Notes: generated by a model from the sequence alone, not told the origin. A DNA stretch of 15,190 bases from JBOGXF01 sp050694275 (GCA_050694275.1 JBOGXF010000165.1:1-15190), one strand, 5' to 3'; positions 7,601 through 13,173 are shown, counted from the first letter of the stretch. Numbers and translations: made by a program.

Positions 7601-8298
7601 CTGATGACCTCCTCGTATGCCGCGAAGAACCCGGCGAAGTCGAGCTCGTCCGCGGCCTTGATGTTGGGCACGATGAGAATGCGCGAACCGCTCCGCTCGA
7701 CGTCGACGGCGAGGCCGAAGTTGACGTGCTTGTGGTCGATCGCGTGCGGCTTGCCCTCGATCGAGGCGTAGCTCACCTTCATTGCCGGCCGGGCCTCGAG
7801 CGCCTTGAGGATGGCCCAGCCGATGAGATGGGTGAAGCTGACCTTGCCCCCTCGTTTGCCGCCGAGATAGCGGTTGATCACGCGCCGGTTCTCCTCGAGG
7901 AGCTTCGCGGGGATCGTACGGACCGATGTCGCGGTCGGGACCCCGAGGGAGGACTCCATGTTCTCGGCGATCCGGGCCGCCACCCCGGTCAGGGGGCTCG
8001 CGCCCTCGGGCGCCTCTTTCCTCTCGGGGGTCGGTTCTCGTATCGGGCGGGCCTTCTCTTCGGCCCTCGGTGTGGGGGGTTCGGGCTTTCTCTCCGGGGG
8101 CCGCTCGGCCCGCTCGGCTCGCTCCTCCGCGGCCTTGCGCCCGTCGCCTGCGGCCTTCTCGCTCGCCGGCGTGTAATCCTCGAAGAACTCGCGCCACGAC
8201 TCCCCGACCGCCTCAGGGTCCTCTTGATAGCGGCGGTACATCTCGTCCACAAGCCAGACGTTCGGCCCGAATTCCTCGGGTGAGATGTCTCTTTCCAC
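4666..8298 (-). CDS. kgd: Multifunctional 2-oxoglutarate decarboxylase / 2-oxoglutarate dehydrogenase E1 with fused E2-like acyltransferase (Kgd)
   Basis: 1210 residues from the chosen GTG, close to the ~1230 of mycobacterial Kgd. In order: a short N-terminal segment (EFGPNVWLVDEMYRRYQEDP, ~10-30) matching the start of Kgd/OGDH E1; a charged Pro/Glu/Arg linker (~45-105); an E2-type acyltransferase domain (~110-330) with TYDHRVIQGAESG at its active-site end; and a thiamine-diphosphate E1 domain from ~345 on. The E1 part has MAHRGRLNVLVN, the ThDP/Mg motif GDAAFAGQG...VVNN (~635-665), and a C-terminal half with SGQDSRRGTFSQRH. It decarboxylates 2-oxoglutarate in the TCA cycle and, with E2 and lipoamide dehydrogenase partners, makes succinyl-CoA. 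There is no lipoyl domain in the chain, as in other Kgd proteins. A GTG at 8352 would add 18 residues but overlaps the divergent gene; GTG at 8298 lies 7 bases after a TACTCT box and is preferred. Confidence 0.95.
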   Translation of the reverse strand: MERDISPEEFGPNVWLVDEMYRRYQEDPEAVGESWREFFEDYTPASEKAAGDGRKAAEERAERAERPPERKPEPPTPRAEEKARPIREPTPERKEAPEGASPLTGVAARIAENMESSLGVPTATSVRTIPAKLLEENRRVINRYLGGKRGGKVSFTHLIGWAILKALEARPAMKVSYASIEGKPHAIDHKHVNFGLAVDVERSGSRILIVPNIKAADELDFAGFFAAYEEVIRKVRSNELQPDDFAATTITLTNPGTVGTTQSVPRLMPQQGLIVGTGAITYPPEFEAADPRTLARLGVSKLITITSTYDHRVIQGAESGQFLSVIHDLLLGGDRFYDELFASLKIPYEPARWAPDHAPEDDTDAYLAKQSRVIQLINMYRVRGHLLSELNPIGWEVLSHPELDLSHYGLTVWDLDREFLTDGLPGPRKQTLRQIVDTLRDAYCGTVGVEYMHISEPDQKLWLQQKVEPGPEYLPINEKKHILDRLNASEAFERFVHAKYTGHKRFSLEGAESLIPMLDALMQECADSGMVEVVLGMAHRGRLNVLVNIVGRPLSQIFKEFEGDIDPDTVQGSGDVKYHVGMTGRFTSLRGNDLAIIMASNPSHLEAVDPIVEGMVRAKQDLIGEGAHDKMLPLLLHGDAAFAGQGVVAETFNMSQLPGYGTGGTVHVVVNNLIGFTTSPQAGRSSTYATDIAKMVQAPIFHVNGDDPEACVRVMRLAFAFRQAFHKDVVIDFVCYRRHGHQEVDDPSFTQPLMYQKIEERRSARKLYTEWLVNRGDLTVDEAEQILGDFQKKLEHAFEETKGAKPKETVQAQPPPVAEVLPPIETGVDLARLEHVHSHLTSFPDQFEPHPKLKRMIERRRDILDVGAIDWAHGEALAFGTLLLEGYPVRLSGQDSRRGTFSQRHSVFVDYRTGEEYLPLTELSEDQARFMAYDSLLSEFAVMGFEYGYSVANGDCLVCWEAQFGDFINGAQVIVDQFVVAGEDKWNQQSGLVLLLPHGYEGQGPEHSSARLERFLTLAAEDSIQVAQPTTPAQYFHLLRRQVKRLVRKPLVVITPKSLLRHPDARSMTTELTSGHFRETLDDPMVEDPDAVRRVLLCTGKVAYALKDERAERKAPVAIVRAEQLYPFPSEQLSEIFDHYPNAEEIRWVQEEPENMGAWAFVYSRLRESLADRLRLSHASRAESASPATGSMMVHEQEQQQLMDDAFSDL

Positions 8299-8305
8299 TA
8301 ATTCA

Positions 8306-8333
8306 AGAGTAGTTGCCCCGGCCCCGCCTGCAA
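8306..8333 (-). promoter_or_regulatory. Candidate promoter of kgd giving a leaderless transcript
   Basis: On the minus strand TTGCAG (-35, 8333-8328), a 16-bp spacer and TACTCT (-10, 8311-8306) are followed by seven bases and the GTG at 8298. The predicted transcription start falls on or beside the start codon, and no ribosome-binding site is visible. This supports the shorter N-terminus for Kgd. Confidence 0.5.
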
Positions 8334-8360
8334 AACGCTGCCGTAGGCTCACGCGTCGGG

Positions 8361-9122
8361 ATGGGACGAGAACGACTCGAGATCGAGTTCGGCCACTACT
8401 CGGAGTGGCTCGTCGACGCGGCCGTCGCCCTCGCCGTCGACGACCGGGTTCCCGTGGCGTGCCGTGGGACCGGCGATCCCGGCCTCTTCGCTCGCCTCGC
8501 CGCCGGGCTCAAGCTGACGGGCGGCGAGAAGGTGCTCGACGTCGGCTGCGGTATCGGAGGGCCGATGGCGTGGCTGGCCCGCGAGCGCGCGGTCGATGTC
8601 GTTGGAGTCGACGTCATGGAACCGACGGTCAAGGGGCTCGGACGGCTGTTCCCCTCGCTCTCTGCAGTTGTCGCCACCTCTCGGGCGCTGCCGTTTCGGA
8701 CCGGCGTTTTCGACGCGGCGTGGATCATCGGGGCGCTCGAGATGATCGGTCACAAGAGGGAGGCGCTGGCCGAGATCAGCCGCGTGCTCGCTCCGGGCGG
8801 TCGCCTCGCGGTCTACACCCTGGTCGCGTCTTGCCGGGTCTCGGACTCCCCCCGCGCCGATCGCTTCGAAGAGCCGGACCACCTGCTGCAAGAGATGCGT
8901 GGGGCGGGCTTCGAGGTCGCGCGTGCGGGCGGCTCGGCGCTGCCCTCTCCTCCGGAACGGTGGACCGAGCTGAGCGAGGCGGTGCACGAGGAGGTGGGGC
9001 GCGTCCACTCGGCCGATCCCGGGCTCGCGCTGGTGCGTGGGGAACTGGTCAAGCTGGGGCGGCTGCTGAGGGAGAAGACCATCTTTCCGTGGGAGTTCAT
9101 CCTGCACAAGGAGGAGCCATGA
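8361..9122 (+). CDS. Class I SAM-dependent methyltransferase
   Basis: 253 residues with a standard Rossmann methyltransferase core. Motif I is VLDVGCGIGGPMAWL (58-72), the acidic residue closing the second strand is Asp84 (VVGVDVM), motif II is FDAAWIIGALEMI (117-129), and the post-motif strand is RVLAPGGRLAVYTL (141-154). The C-terminal ~90 residues are mostly helical with a variable substrate cap. It resembles Methyltransf_11 proteins acting on small molecules; nothing fixes the substrate. ATG at 8361 is preferred over ATG at 8313, because the extra 16 residues fall in the kgd promoter region. No Shine-Dalgarno is seen, and a TAGGCT box lies 11 bases ahead. It overlaps the next gene by ATGA, so the two are co-translated. 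Confidence 0.85.
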   Translation: MGRERLEIEFGHYSEWLVDAAVALAVDDRVPVACRGTGDPGLFARLAAGLKLTGGEKVLDVGCGIGGPMAWLARERAVDVVGVDVMEPTVKGLGRLFPSLSAVVATSRALPFRTGVFDAAWIIGALEMIGHKREALAEISRVLAPGGRLAVYTLVASCRVSDSPRADRFEEPDHLLQEMRGAGFEVARAGGSALPSPPERWTELSEAVHEEVGRVHSADPGLALVRGELVKLGRLLREKTIFPWEFILHKEEP

Positions 9123-9454
9123 CCGCACTGCACGAGGAGCATCCGCGCGAGTACCCGAAGGGAACCCCGACGCTCGACGATGCCGAAGCCCGGTCTCTCG
9201 CGGCCCAGGTGCCCGAGTGGGAAATCGGCGACCAGAAGCTCTCGCGCGCGCTGAAGTTCAAGGACTTCGTTCAGGCGTTCGGCTTTCTGTCAAGCGTCGC
9301 GCTGCTGGCCGAAGCCGAGAGCCATCACCCCGACATGTTCTGCTCCTGGAACCGCGTGGAGCTCACGTTCTGGACCCACACGGCGCAGGGACTGACGCGA
9401 AACGACTTCATCATGGCCGCCAAGGTCGACCGCTTGCTGCCATCGGAACGCTGA
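9119..9454 (+). CDS. Pterin-4a-carbinolamine dehydratase (PCD/DCoH family)
   Basis: 111 residues, the normal family length. The signature Glu-x3-His-His-Pro...Trp is present as EAESHHP (Glu65, His69, His70, Pro71) and Trp77, followed by VELTFWTHTAQGLTRNDF with His87 and Asp96, as in bacterial PhhB-like enzymes. The reaction is dehydration of 4a-hydroxytetrahydropterin to quinonoid dihydropterin, recycling the cofactor of aromatic amino-acid hydroxylases; no such hydroxylase is in this window. In bacteria lacking tetrahydrobiopterin the family may serve other pterin chemistry such as molybdopterin metabolism. Start: ATG in an ATGA overlap with the methyltransferase, preceded by a clear AAGGAGGAG. 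The stop is overlapped by a possible CTG start of the following gene. Confidence 0.9.
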   Translation: MTALHEEHPREYPKGTPTLDDAEARSLAAQVPEWEIGDQKLSRALKFKDFVQAFGFLSSVALLAEAESHHPDMFCSWNRVELTFWTHTAQGLTRNDFIMAAKVDRLLPSER

Positions 9455-10146
9455 CGTCCTGGCCCGAGACCCCCGAGCGACTGATCGCCGAGCAAGAGCG
9501 GCTCGGGACCTCGTCGCCGGCCCCCTGGGTGCCGCCAGGATCGGTCGCGCTGGTCGGAGCATGCTTCGTGTGCTTTCGGCGCGGCATCACCGGGCGCGGG
9601 TCTCCCGGGGAAGCGGCGTGGGCGGCGGCGTCCGTCGGACGCAGCCGAAAGGTGTCGGAGGTCGTCGTGGTGCGGGCGCGAGCCGGTGAGTCCTACGAAC
9701 CGGGTCTGCTCGCGCTGCGCGAGGGCCCGGCGCTCGAATCCGCGGTGCGGGCTCTGCCCGAGACCCCCGACGTGCTCCTGGTCAACGCCACCGGGCGGGA
9801 CCACCCGCGGCGCGCCGGTCTCGCCCACCATCTCGGCGCGCTCCTCGACCTTCCCACCATCGGCGTGACCCATCGCGCCCTCCTCGCCGACGGCGAGTGG
9901 CCGGCGAACGAGCGGGGCGCGAGCTCACCTCTTTACGTCGGCGACGAGATCGTGGGGGCATGGCTCCGGACCCGGGCGGGCGCCCGACCCATCGCGGTGC
10001 ATGCGGCGTGGCGCACCGACGTCGAGACCGGGGTCGGGGTGGTGATGGGCGCGTGCCGCCGGGCACGCACCCCGGAGCCGCTGAGGCGGGCCCGGCGGGC
10101 CGCCCGCCTTGCACGCGCCGGCCTTGTCCAGCCGCATCCCTCTTGA
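9451..10146 (+). CDS. Endonuclease V family protein with altered catalytic positions
   Basis: 231 residues if started at CTG 9451. The family framework is clear: an N-terminal helix (ERLIAEQERLG), YEPGLLALREGPALE (82-96, keeping the Glu91 metal ligand), HPRRAGLAHHLGALLDLPTIGVT (118-140) and the closing RTPEPLRRAR (206-215). Endonuclease V nicks DNA or RNA 3' to inosine. Here the first catalytic Asp of the usual (I/V)AGVD strand is Gly36 (VALVGACF), the Asp of LVDGxG is Asn112 (LVNATG), and the Lys after GVA is His141. The protein may be inactive or have changed chemistry. No ATG, GTG or TTG occurs in frame between 9217 (deep in the upstream gene) and a GTG at 9526, which would delete the first helix. 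The CTG overlaps the preceding TGA as CTGA, matching the coupling style here. Confidence 0.72.
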   Translation: MTSWPETPERLIAEQERLGTSSPAPWVPPGSVALVGACFVCFRRGITGRGSPGEAAWAAASVGRSRKVSEVVVVRARAGESYEPGLLALREGPALESAVRALPETPDVLLVNATGRDHPRRAGLAHHLGALLDLPTIGVTHRALLADGEWPANERGASSPLYVGDEIVGAWLRTRAGARPIAVHAAWRTDVETGVGVVMGACRRARTPEPLRRARRAARLARAGLVQPHPS

Positions 10147-10170
10147 CTCGAACATTCACAGGAGTAGCGT
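10143..10170 (+). promoter_or_regulatory. Candidate promoter for the ABM-protein/DinB-fold gene pair
   Basis: TTGACT (10143-10148), a 16-bp spacer and TAGCGT (10165-10170) resemble a housekeeping sigma-70-type promoter. The -35 overlaps the stop codon of the endonuclease V-like gene. The predicted start leaves a leader of about 45 bases before the strong ribosome-binding site of the next gene. Confidence 0.45.
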
Positions 10171-10220
10171 TTCGCGAGCAGGGGAAGCACGGCCGGAGCA
10201 GGTTCACAGGGAGGTGAGCG

Positions 10221-10829
10221 ATGTTCGTACAGATCATCCAGGGAAAGACCGGCGACGCCGCCGGTCTGAGGCGACAGATGGATCGCTGGCAGAAGGAGCT
10301 CGCTCCCGGGGCTGCCGGATATCTCGGCGCCACCGCGGGGGTCAGCGACAAGGGCGAATTCGTCTCGGTGGTCCGCTTCGAGTCCGAGGACGCCGCGCGC
10401 AAGAACAGCGACCGCCCCGAGCAGGGCGAGTGGTGGACCGAGACCGAGAAGCTTTTCGACGGTGAGGTCCTGTTCCACGACTGCAACGAGGTCGACACCT
10501 TCCTCAAGGGTGGGTCCGACGACGCCGGGTTCGTGCAGATCATCCAGGGCCACGTCAACGACGTCGACGCGGCGCGGCGCATCGGACAGAAGATGAACGA
10601 AACATTGCCCTCGGTTCGCCCCGATGTCATCGGCGGGACGGTCGCGTGGAACCCCAACGGCCGCTACACCGAGACCGTGTACTTCACCTCCGAGGCCGAG
10701 GCGCGCGAGAACGAGAAGAAGATGGCCGACTCTTCAGAGTTTCAGAGCTACGGCGAAGAGTGGGATGCGGTCAAGGCAGAGGAGCCCGAGTACATCGATC
10801 TCAAAGACCCGTGGTTGTTAAGCCCTTGA
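10221..10829 (+). CDS. Duplicated-domain dimeric alpha+beta barrel (ABM-like) protein, function unknown
   Basis: 202 residues, clearly an internal duplication. FVQIIQGKTGDAAGLRRQM at 2-20 is repeated as FVQIIQGHVNDVDAARRI at 104-121, each followed by a long helix, a strand with an outward turn (VSDKGEFVSVVRFESEDAAR and WNPNGRYTETVYFTSEAEAR) and an acidic helix. This is the ferredoxin-like fold of ABM/dimeric alpha-beta barrel proteins, here fused so that one chain could form a pseudo-dimer. Members include monooxygenases, heme-binding proteins and many unknowns; no catalytic residue stands out. The start has a strong GGGAGGTGAG six bases or fewer before ATG, and a likely own promoter. The stop overlaps the next ATG by one base (TGATG), so the two products are co-expressed. 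Confidence 0.82.
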   Translation: MFVQIIQGKTGDAAGLRRQMDRWQKELAPGAAGYLGATAGVSDKGEFVSVVRFESEDAARKNSDRPEQGEWWTETEKLFDGEVLFHDCNEVDTFLKGGSDDAGFVQIIQGHVNDVDAARRIGQKMNETLPSVRPDVIGGTVAWNPNGRYTETVYFTSEAEARENEKKMADSSEFQSYGEEWDAVKAEEPEYIDLKDPWLLSP

Positions 10830-11392
10830 TGGACGCGCTCGACTACTACCGAATCGGGTTACAGGAGTTCGACAAGCGCGTTCACGCGGTCACCGGCGAT
10901 CAATGGAACTCGTCCACCCCGTGCACGGAGTGGAACGTCCGCGACCTGGTCAATCACATCGTCAACGAGGACAGATGGGTTGCTCCCTTGATGGTGGGCA
11001 AGACGATCGCGGACGTCGGCGACTCGCTCGACGGCGATCTGCTCGGCGACGATCCCAAGCGCGCGTGGGACGAGGCCCGCGACGGGGCGCTCTCCTCGGT
11101 CGAGCAGCCGGACGCGCTCGGACGCGTCGTGCACCTCTCTTTCGGCGACACTCGGGCCGACGTCTACCTCGTCCAGCTCGCGGTCGACCACGCGATCCAT
11201 GCGTGGGACCTGGCGCGGGCGACCGGAGGCGACGAACGAATCGACCCCGACCTCGTCGAGTTCGCGTACCTGGGACTCGAGCCCCAGGTCGAGGAGTGGC
11301 GCAAGGCAGGGATCTTCGCCGACGAGGTCGAGGTTCCCGAAGGCGCCGATCGGCTGACGCAGCTCCTGGCGATAGCAGGGCGCAAGGCGTAA
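10829..11392 (+). CDS. DinB-fold metal-binding protein, TIGR03086 / mycothiol-dependent maleylpyruvate isomerase N-domain type
   Basis: 187 residues. Family marks are WNSSTPCTEWNVRDLVNHIV (26-45, with metal-ligand candidate His43) and LAVDHAIHAWDLARATG (117-133, with Asp120, His121 and His124 supplying the other ligands). The final helix region (GADRLTQLLAIAGR) matches the usual ending. DinB-like proteins of this group bind a divalent metal and in several actinomycetes use mycothiol as thiol cofactor; the reaction here is unknown. ATG at 10829 shares its A with the upstream TGA, indicating coupling, and there is no independent ribosome-binding site. A perfect palindromic hairpin 19 bases after the stop ends the unit. 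Confidence 0.87.
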   Translation: MDALDYYRIGLQEFDKRVHAVTGDQWNSSTPCTEWNVRDLVNHIVNEDRWVAPLMVGKTIADVGDSLDGDLLGDDPKRAWDEARDGALSSVEQPDALGRVVHLSFGDTRADVYLVQLAVDHAIHAWDLARATGGDERIDPDLVEFAYLGLEPQVEEWRKAGIFADEVEVPEGADRLTQLLAIAGRKA

Positions 11393-11411
11393 TAGGTTCC
11401 TCACGCGGATG

Positions 11412-11437
11412 GGCCGGCCCTTAAGGGCCGGCCTTCT
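11412..11437 (+). terminator. Perfect palindromic hairpin ending the plus-strand gene group
   Basis: Nine-base arms GGCCGGCCC (11412-11420) and GGGCCGGCC (11425-11433) flank TTAA, followed by TTCT. The whole 22 bases are self-complementary. It lies 19 bases after the stop of the DinB-fold gene and 64 bases before the MFS start. The GC-rich stem with a short T-rich tail fits an intrinsic terminator. Confidence 0.75.
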
Positions 11438-11500
11438 GCGCGCTGGAATGCGCTACCCGTTGTATGAGTTCTAGGTCACGGCCGTCCGAAGGAGGAGCTG

Positions 11501-12706
11501 TTGCGCACCGGCTTTCGCGAGGCAAGCAACAATCGCCGCCGTCGCCCGCGCCTGGTGACGAGGCCGTTCCTGCTGGTGATGCTCTCGACCCTCGCCTATT
11601 TCATATCGGTCGGGGCACTCATCCCGACGCTGCCGCGCTACGTCAAGGGGCCGCTTCAGCATGGCGACGCCGCGGTCGGGCTCACGATCGGGTCGTTCGC
11701 CCTCGCCGCGGTCGTGCTGCGGCCCATGGTCGGGCGCCTCGGAGATGTGCGCGGCCGCCGCCTGCTCATCGTCGCCGGCGGCACGCTCGTCGGCGTCTCC
11801 GTCCTCGCCTACATCCCGGCGAACGCGCTCGGGCCATTGCTTCTGCTCCGGTTGCTCTCGGGGGCCGGAGAGGCCTTCTTCTACGTCGGCGCGGCGAGCG
11901 TCATCAACGACCTCGCCCCCGACGAGCGCAGGGGCGAGGCGCTCAGCTACTTCTCGCTCGCCCTCTTCGCGGGCATCGCGGTGGGGCCGGCGATCGGCGA
12001 GTTCGTGCTCGGGGCGACGAATTTCGACGTCGTCTGGCTCGTCGCCGCCGTGACCGGCTTCTTCGCGGGAGCCTTGGGATTCAAGGTGCCCGAGACGAGA
12101 CCGGAGGACGCGGGGCAGCAAGTCCGGCGGCGCATCGTCCATCCGGCCGCGCTCGAGCCGGGAATGATCCTCGCCGCCAGCATCTGGGGGCTTGCGACCT
12201 TCACGGCTTTCGTTCCTCTGTACACAATCGAGATCGGGATGTCGGGATCACGCCTCGTGTTCGTCGTCCACGCGGTCACGATCATGCTCATCCGCAGCTT
12301 CGGGGCGCGGATCCCGGACGTGCTGGGGCCGGGGCGCTCGGCTCGGCTGGCACTGACGGTCGTGGCAGCCGGACTGATCGTCATGGGAACGTGGGCCGAG
12401 CCCGCCGGTCTGTTCGTTGGGACATTTGTCTTCGCCCTCGGCCAGGCGTTCGCGTTCCCCGCGCTGATGACTCTTGCTCTCCGAGGGGCGCCCGCGGCCG
12501 AACGAGGCTCGGTCGTCGGGACCTTCACCGCGTTCTTCGACCTCGCGTTCGGCGTAGGTGCGGTGAGCGCCGGCGCCATCGCCGAGGTCCTCGGCTACCG
12601 GGGCTCGTTCCTGTCCGCCGCGGGAATCGCCATCGCCGGGCTGGCATTACTCATGTGGCGCAAAATCCGGGCGGCGCGCCTGCGGGAGGCCGAAGCGGCC
12701 GCCTGA
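11501..12706 (+). CDS. Major facilitator superfamily (MFS) transporter
   Basis: 401 residues with twelve hydrophobic segments that fit MFS helices. The first is about 22-45 (FLLVMLSTLAYFISVGALI), and the cytoplasmic loop 2-3 carries the family motif A, GRLGDVRGRR (~78-87). Loop 6-7 is charged (PETRPEDAGQQVRRR), splitting the two six-helix halves. A basic cytoplasmic N-terminus (NNRRRRPRL) and a basic C-terminus (RKIRAARLREAEAAA) fit inside orientation. It is likely an inner-membrane drug or small-molecule:proton exporter, but the substrate cannot be told. The start is TTG 11501: AAGGAGGAG ends four bases ahead and no ATG or GTG fits better. It is a single gene, with the palindromic terminator upstream and about 126 bases without a gene before tRNA-His downstream. 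Confidence 0.88.
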   Translation: MRTGFREASNNRRRRPRLVTRPFLLVMLSTLAYFISVGALIPTLPRYVKGPLQHGDAAVGLTIGSFALAAVVLRPMVGRLGDVRGRRLLIVAGGTLVGVSVLAYIPANALGPLLLLRLLSGAGEAFFYVGAASVINDLAPDERRGEALSYFSLALFAGIAVGPAIGEFVLGATNFDVVWLVAAVTGFFAGALGFKVPETRPEDAGQQVRRRIVHPAALEPGMILAASIWGLATFTAFVPLYTIEIGMSGSRLVFVVHAVTIMLIRSFGARIPDVLGPGRSARLALTVVAAGLIVMGTWAEPAGLFVGTFVFALGQAFAFPALMTLALRGAPAAERGSVVGTFTAFFDLAFGVGAVSAGAIAEVLGYRGSFLSAAGIAIAGLALLMWRKIRAARLREAEAAA

Positions 12707-12813
12707 CACCCTTTCTCGTCGCCCTCAGGTCTCGGTTTCGGGGACTCTCTGCAACCAGAACAACGCTCGGGAATCTTTCGCCGCCGCACGGCGTCTATCG
12801 GTACCGGCGCTGC

Positions 12814-12819
12814 TAGGCT
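12814..12819 (+). promoter_or_regulatory. Candidate -10 box for tRNA-His
   Basis: TAGGCT lies 13 bases before the first base of tRNA-His, the right distance for a short-leader tRNA transcript. No convincing -35 is seen 16-18 bp upstream. Confidence 0.3.
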
Positions 12820-12832
12820 TTTCTCGTTACAT

Positions 12833-12908
12833 GGCGGCCGTAGCTCAGCATGGTTAGAGCACCTGGTTGTGGTCCAGGATGTCGCCGGTTCGAATCCGGT
12901 CGGTCGCC
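12833..12908 (+). tRNA. tRNA-His (anticodon GTG)
   Basis: Complete cloverleaf. The acceptor GCGGCCG (12834-12840) pairs with CGGTCGC (12901-12907) with one G-U; the D-arm is GCTC/GAGC; the anticodon stem CCTGG/CCAGG encloses TTGTGGT with anticodon GTG; the T-arm is GCCGG-TTCGAAT-CCGGT. The base before the acceptor is G (12833) and the discriminator is C (12908), the G-1:C73 pair that identifies tRNA-His. CCA is not encoded. Confidence 0.97.
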
Positions 12909-12922
12909 CTCCCAACCCCTCC

Positions 12923-12969
12923 AAGGTTGCGCATTTCAGGCTCCTGGGAGGCTTCAAACGCGCAACCTT
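12923..12969. repeat. Perfect 10-bp inverted repeat between the two tRNA genes
   Basis: AAGGTTGCGC (12923-12932) and GCGCAACCTT (12960-12969) flank a 27-base loop. It could end the tRNA-His transcript or be a processing or protein-binding site. There is no T-tract. Confidence 0.5.
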
Positions 12970-12972
12970 CGT

Positions 12973-12978
12973 TACACT
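12973..12978 (+). promoter_or_regulatory. Candidate -10 box for tRNA-Lys
   Basis: TACACT ends seven bases before the 5' end of tRNA-Lys, so tRNA-Lys may have its own start rather than depend on tRNA-His transcription. A -35 is not clear (GCTTCA at a 16-bp spacing is the nearest). Confidence 0.33.
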
Positions 12979-12985
12979 GCCCTCG

Positions 12986-13059
12986 GGGTCGCTAGCTCAA
13001 CTAGGCAGAGCAACGGACTCTTAATCCGTAGGTTCAGGGTTCGATTCCCTGGCGACCCA
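12986..13059 (+). tRNA. tRNA-Lys (anticodon CTT)
   Basis: The acceptor GGGTCGC (12986-12992) pairs perfectly with GCGACCC (13052-13058), with discriminator A at 13059. The anticodon stem ACGGA/TCCGT encloses CTCTTAA with anticodon CTT, and the T-arm is CAGGG-TTCGATT-CCCTG. CCA is not encoded (CCC follows). An integrase gene starts 114 bases downstream, so this gene is the probable integration target of the element to its right. Confidence 0.97.
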
Positions 13060-13061
13060 CC
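13035..13061 (+). other. Probable attachment-site core in the 3' part of tRNA-Lys
   Basis: Tyrosine recombinases encoded next to a tRNA 3' end commonly use the T-arm and acceptor end as the crossover core, rebuilding the tRNA on insertion. The tRNA here is intact and the integrase reads away from it. No second copy of the T-arm/acceptor sequence is visible up to the window end, so the other att site should lie beyond base 15190. The exact core borders are inferred. Confidence 0.45.
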
Positions 13062-13105
13062 CCTGTTTTCCCAGGTCACACCGCAAATCCGAGTTTCTGT
13101 CACAA

Positions 13106-13167
13106 CCTCCCAGTAACGTAAAAGTCCGCAATAAGTCCGCAGGACGGCGGCGACATTTTCTGGGAGG
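13106..13167. repeat. Inverted and direct repeats in the integrase upstream region
   Basis: CCTCCCAG (13106-13113) is the exact complement of CTGGGAGG (13160-13167), which contains the integrase ribosome-binding site. Between them AAGTCCGCA occurs twice (13122-13130 and 13133-13141), two bases apart. These could be arm-type recombinase or excisionase sites or control of integrase expression; function is inferred. Confidence 0.45.
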
Positions 13168-13173
13168 CGAGAG

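Noticed and set aside
5680..8283. Two long plus-strand open frames (5680-7071 and 7078-8283) opposite kgd
   Set aside because: Asp/Val/Leu/His/Arg-rich mirror translations of the conserved Kgd sequence, with no domain features of their own.
12707..12832. A gene or terminator between the MFS gene and tRNA-His
   Set aside because: No frame with a start, ribosome-binding site or motif; the only stem (CGCCG/CGGCG) is five pairs and unconvincing.
12595..12957. Minus-strand open frame across tRNA-His containing GFEPATS
   Set aside because: This is the well-known artefact of translating the antisense of a tRNA T-arm; the tRNA fold is perfect.
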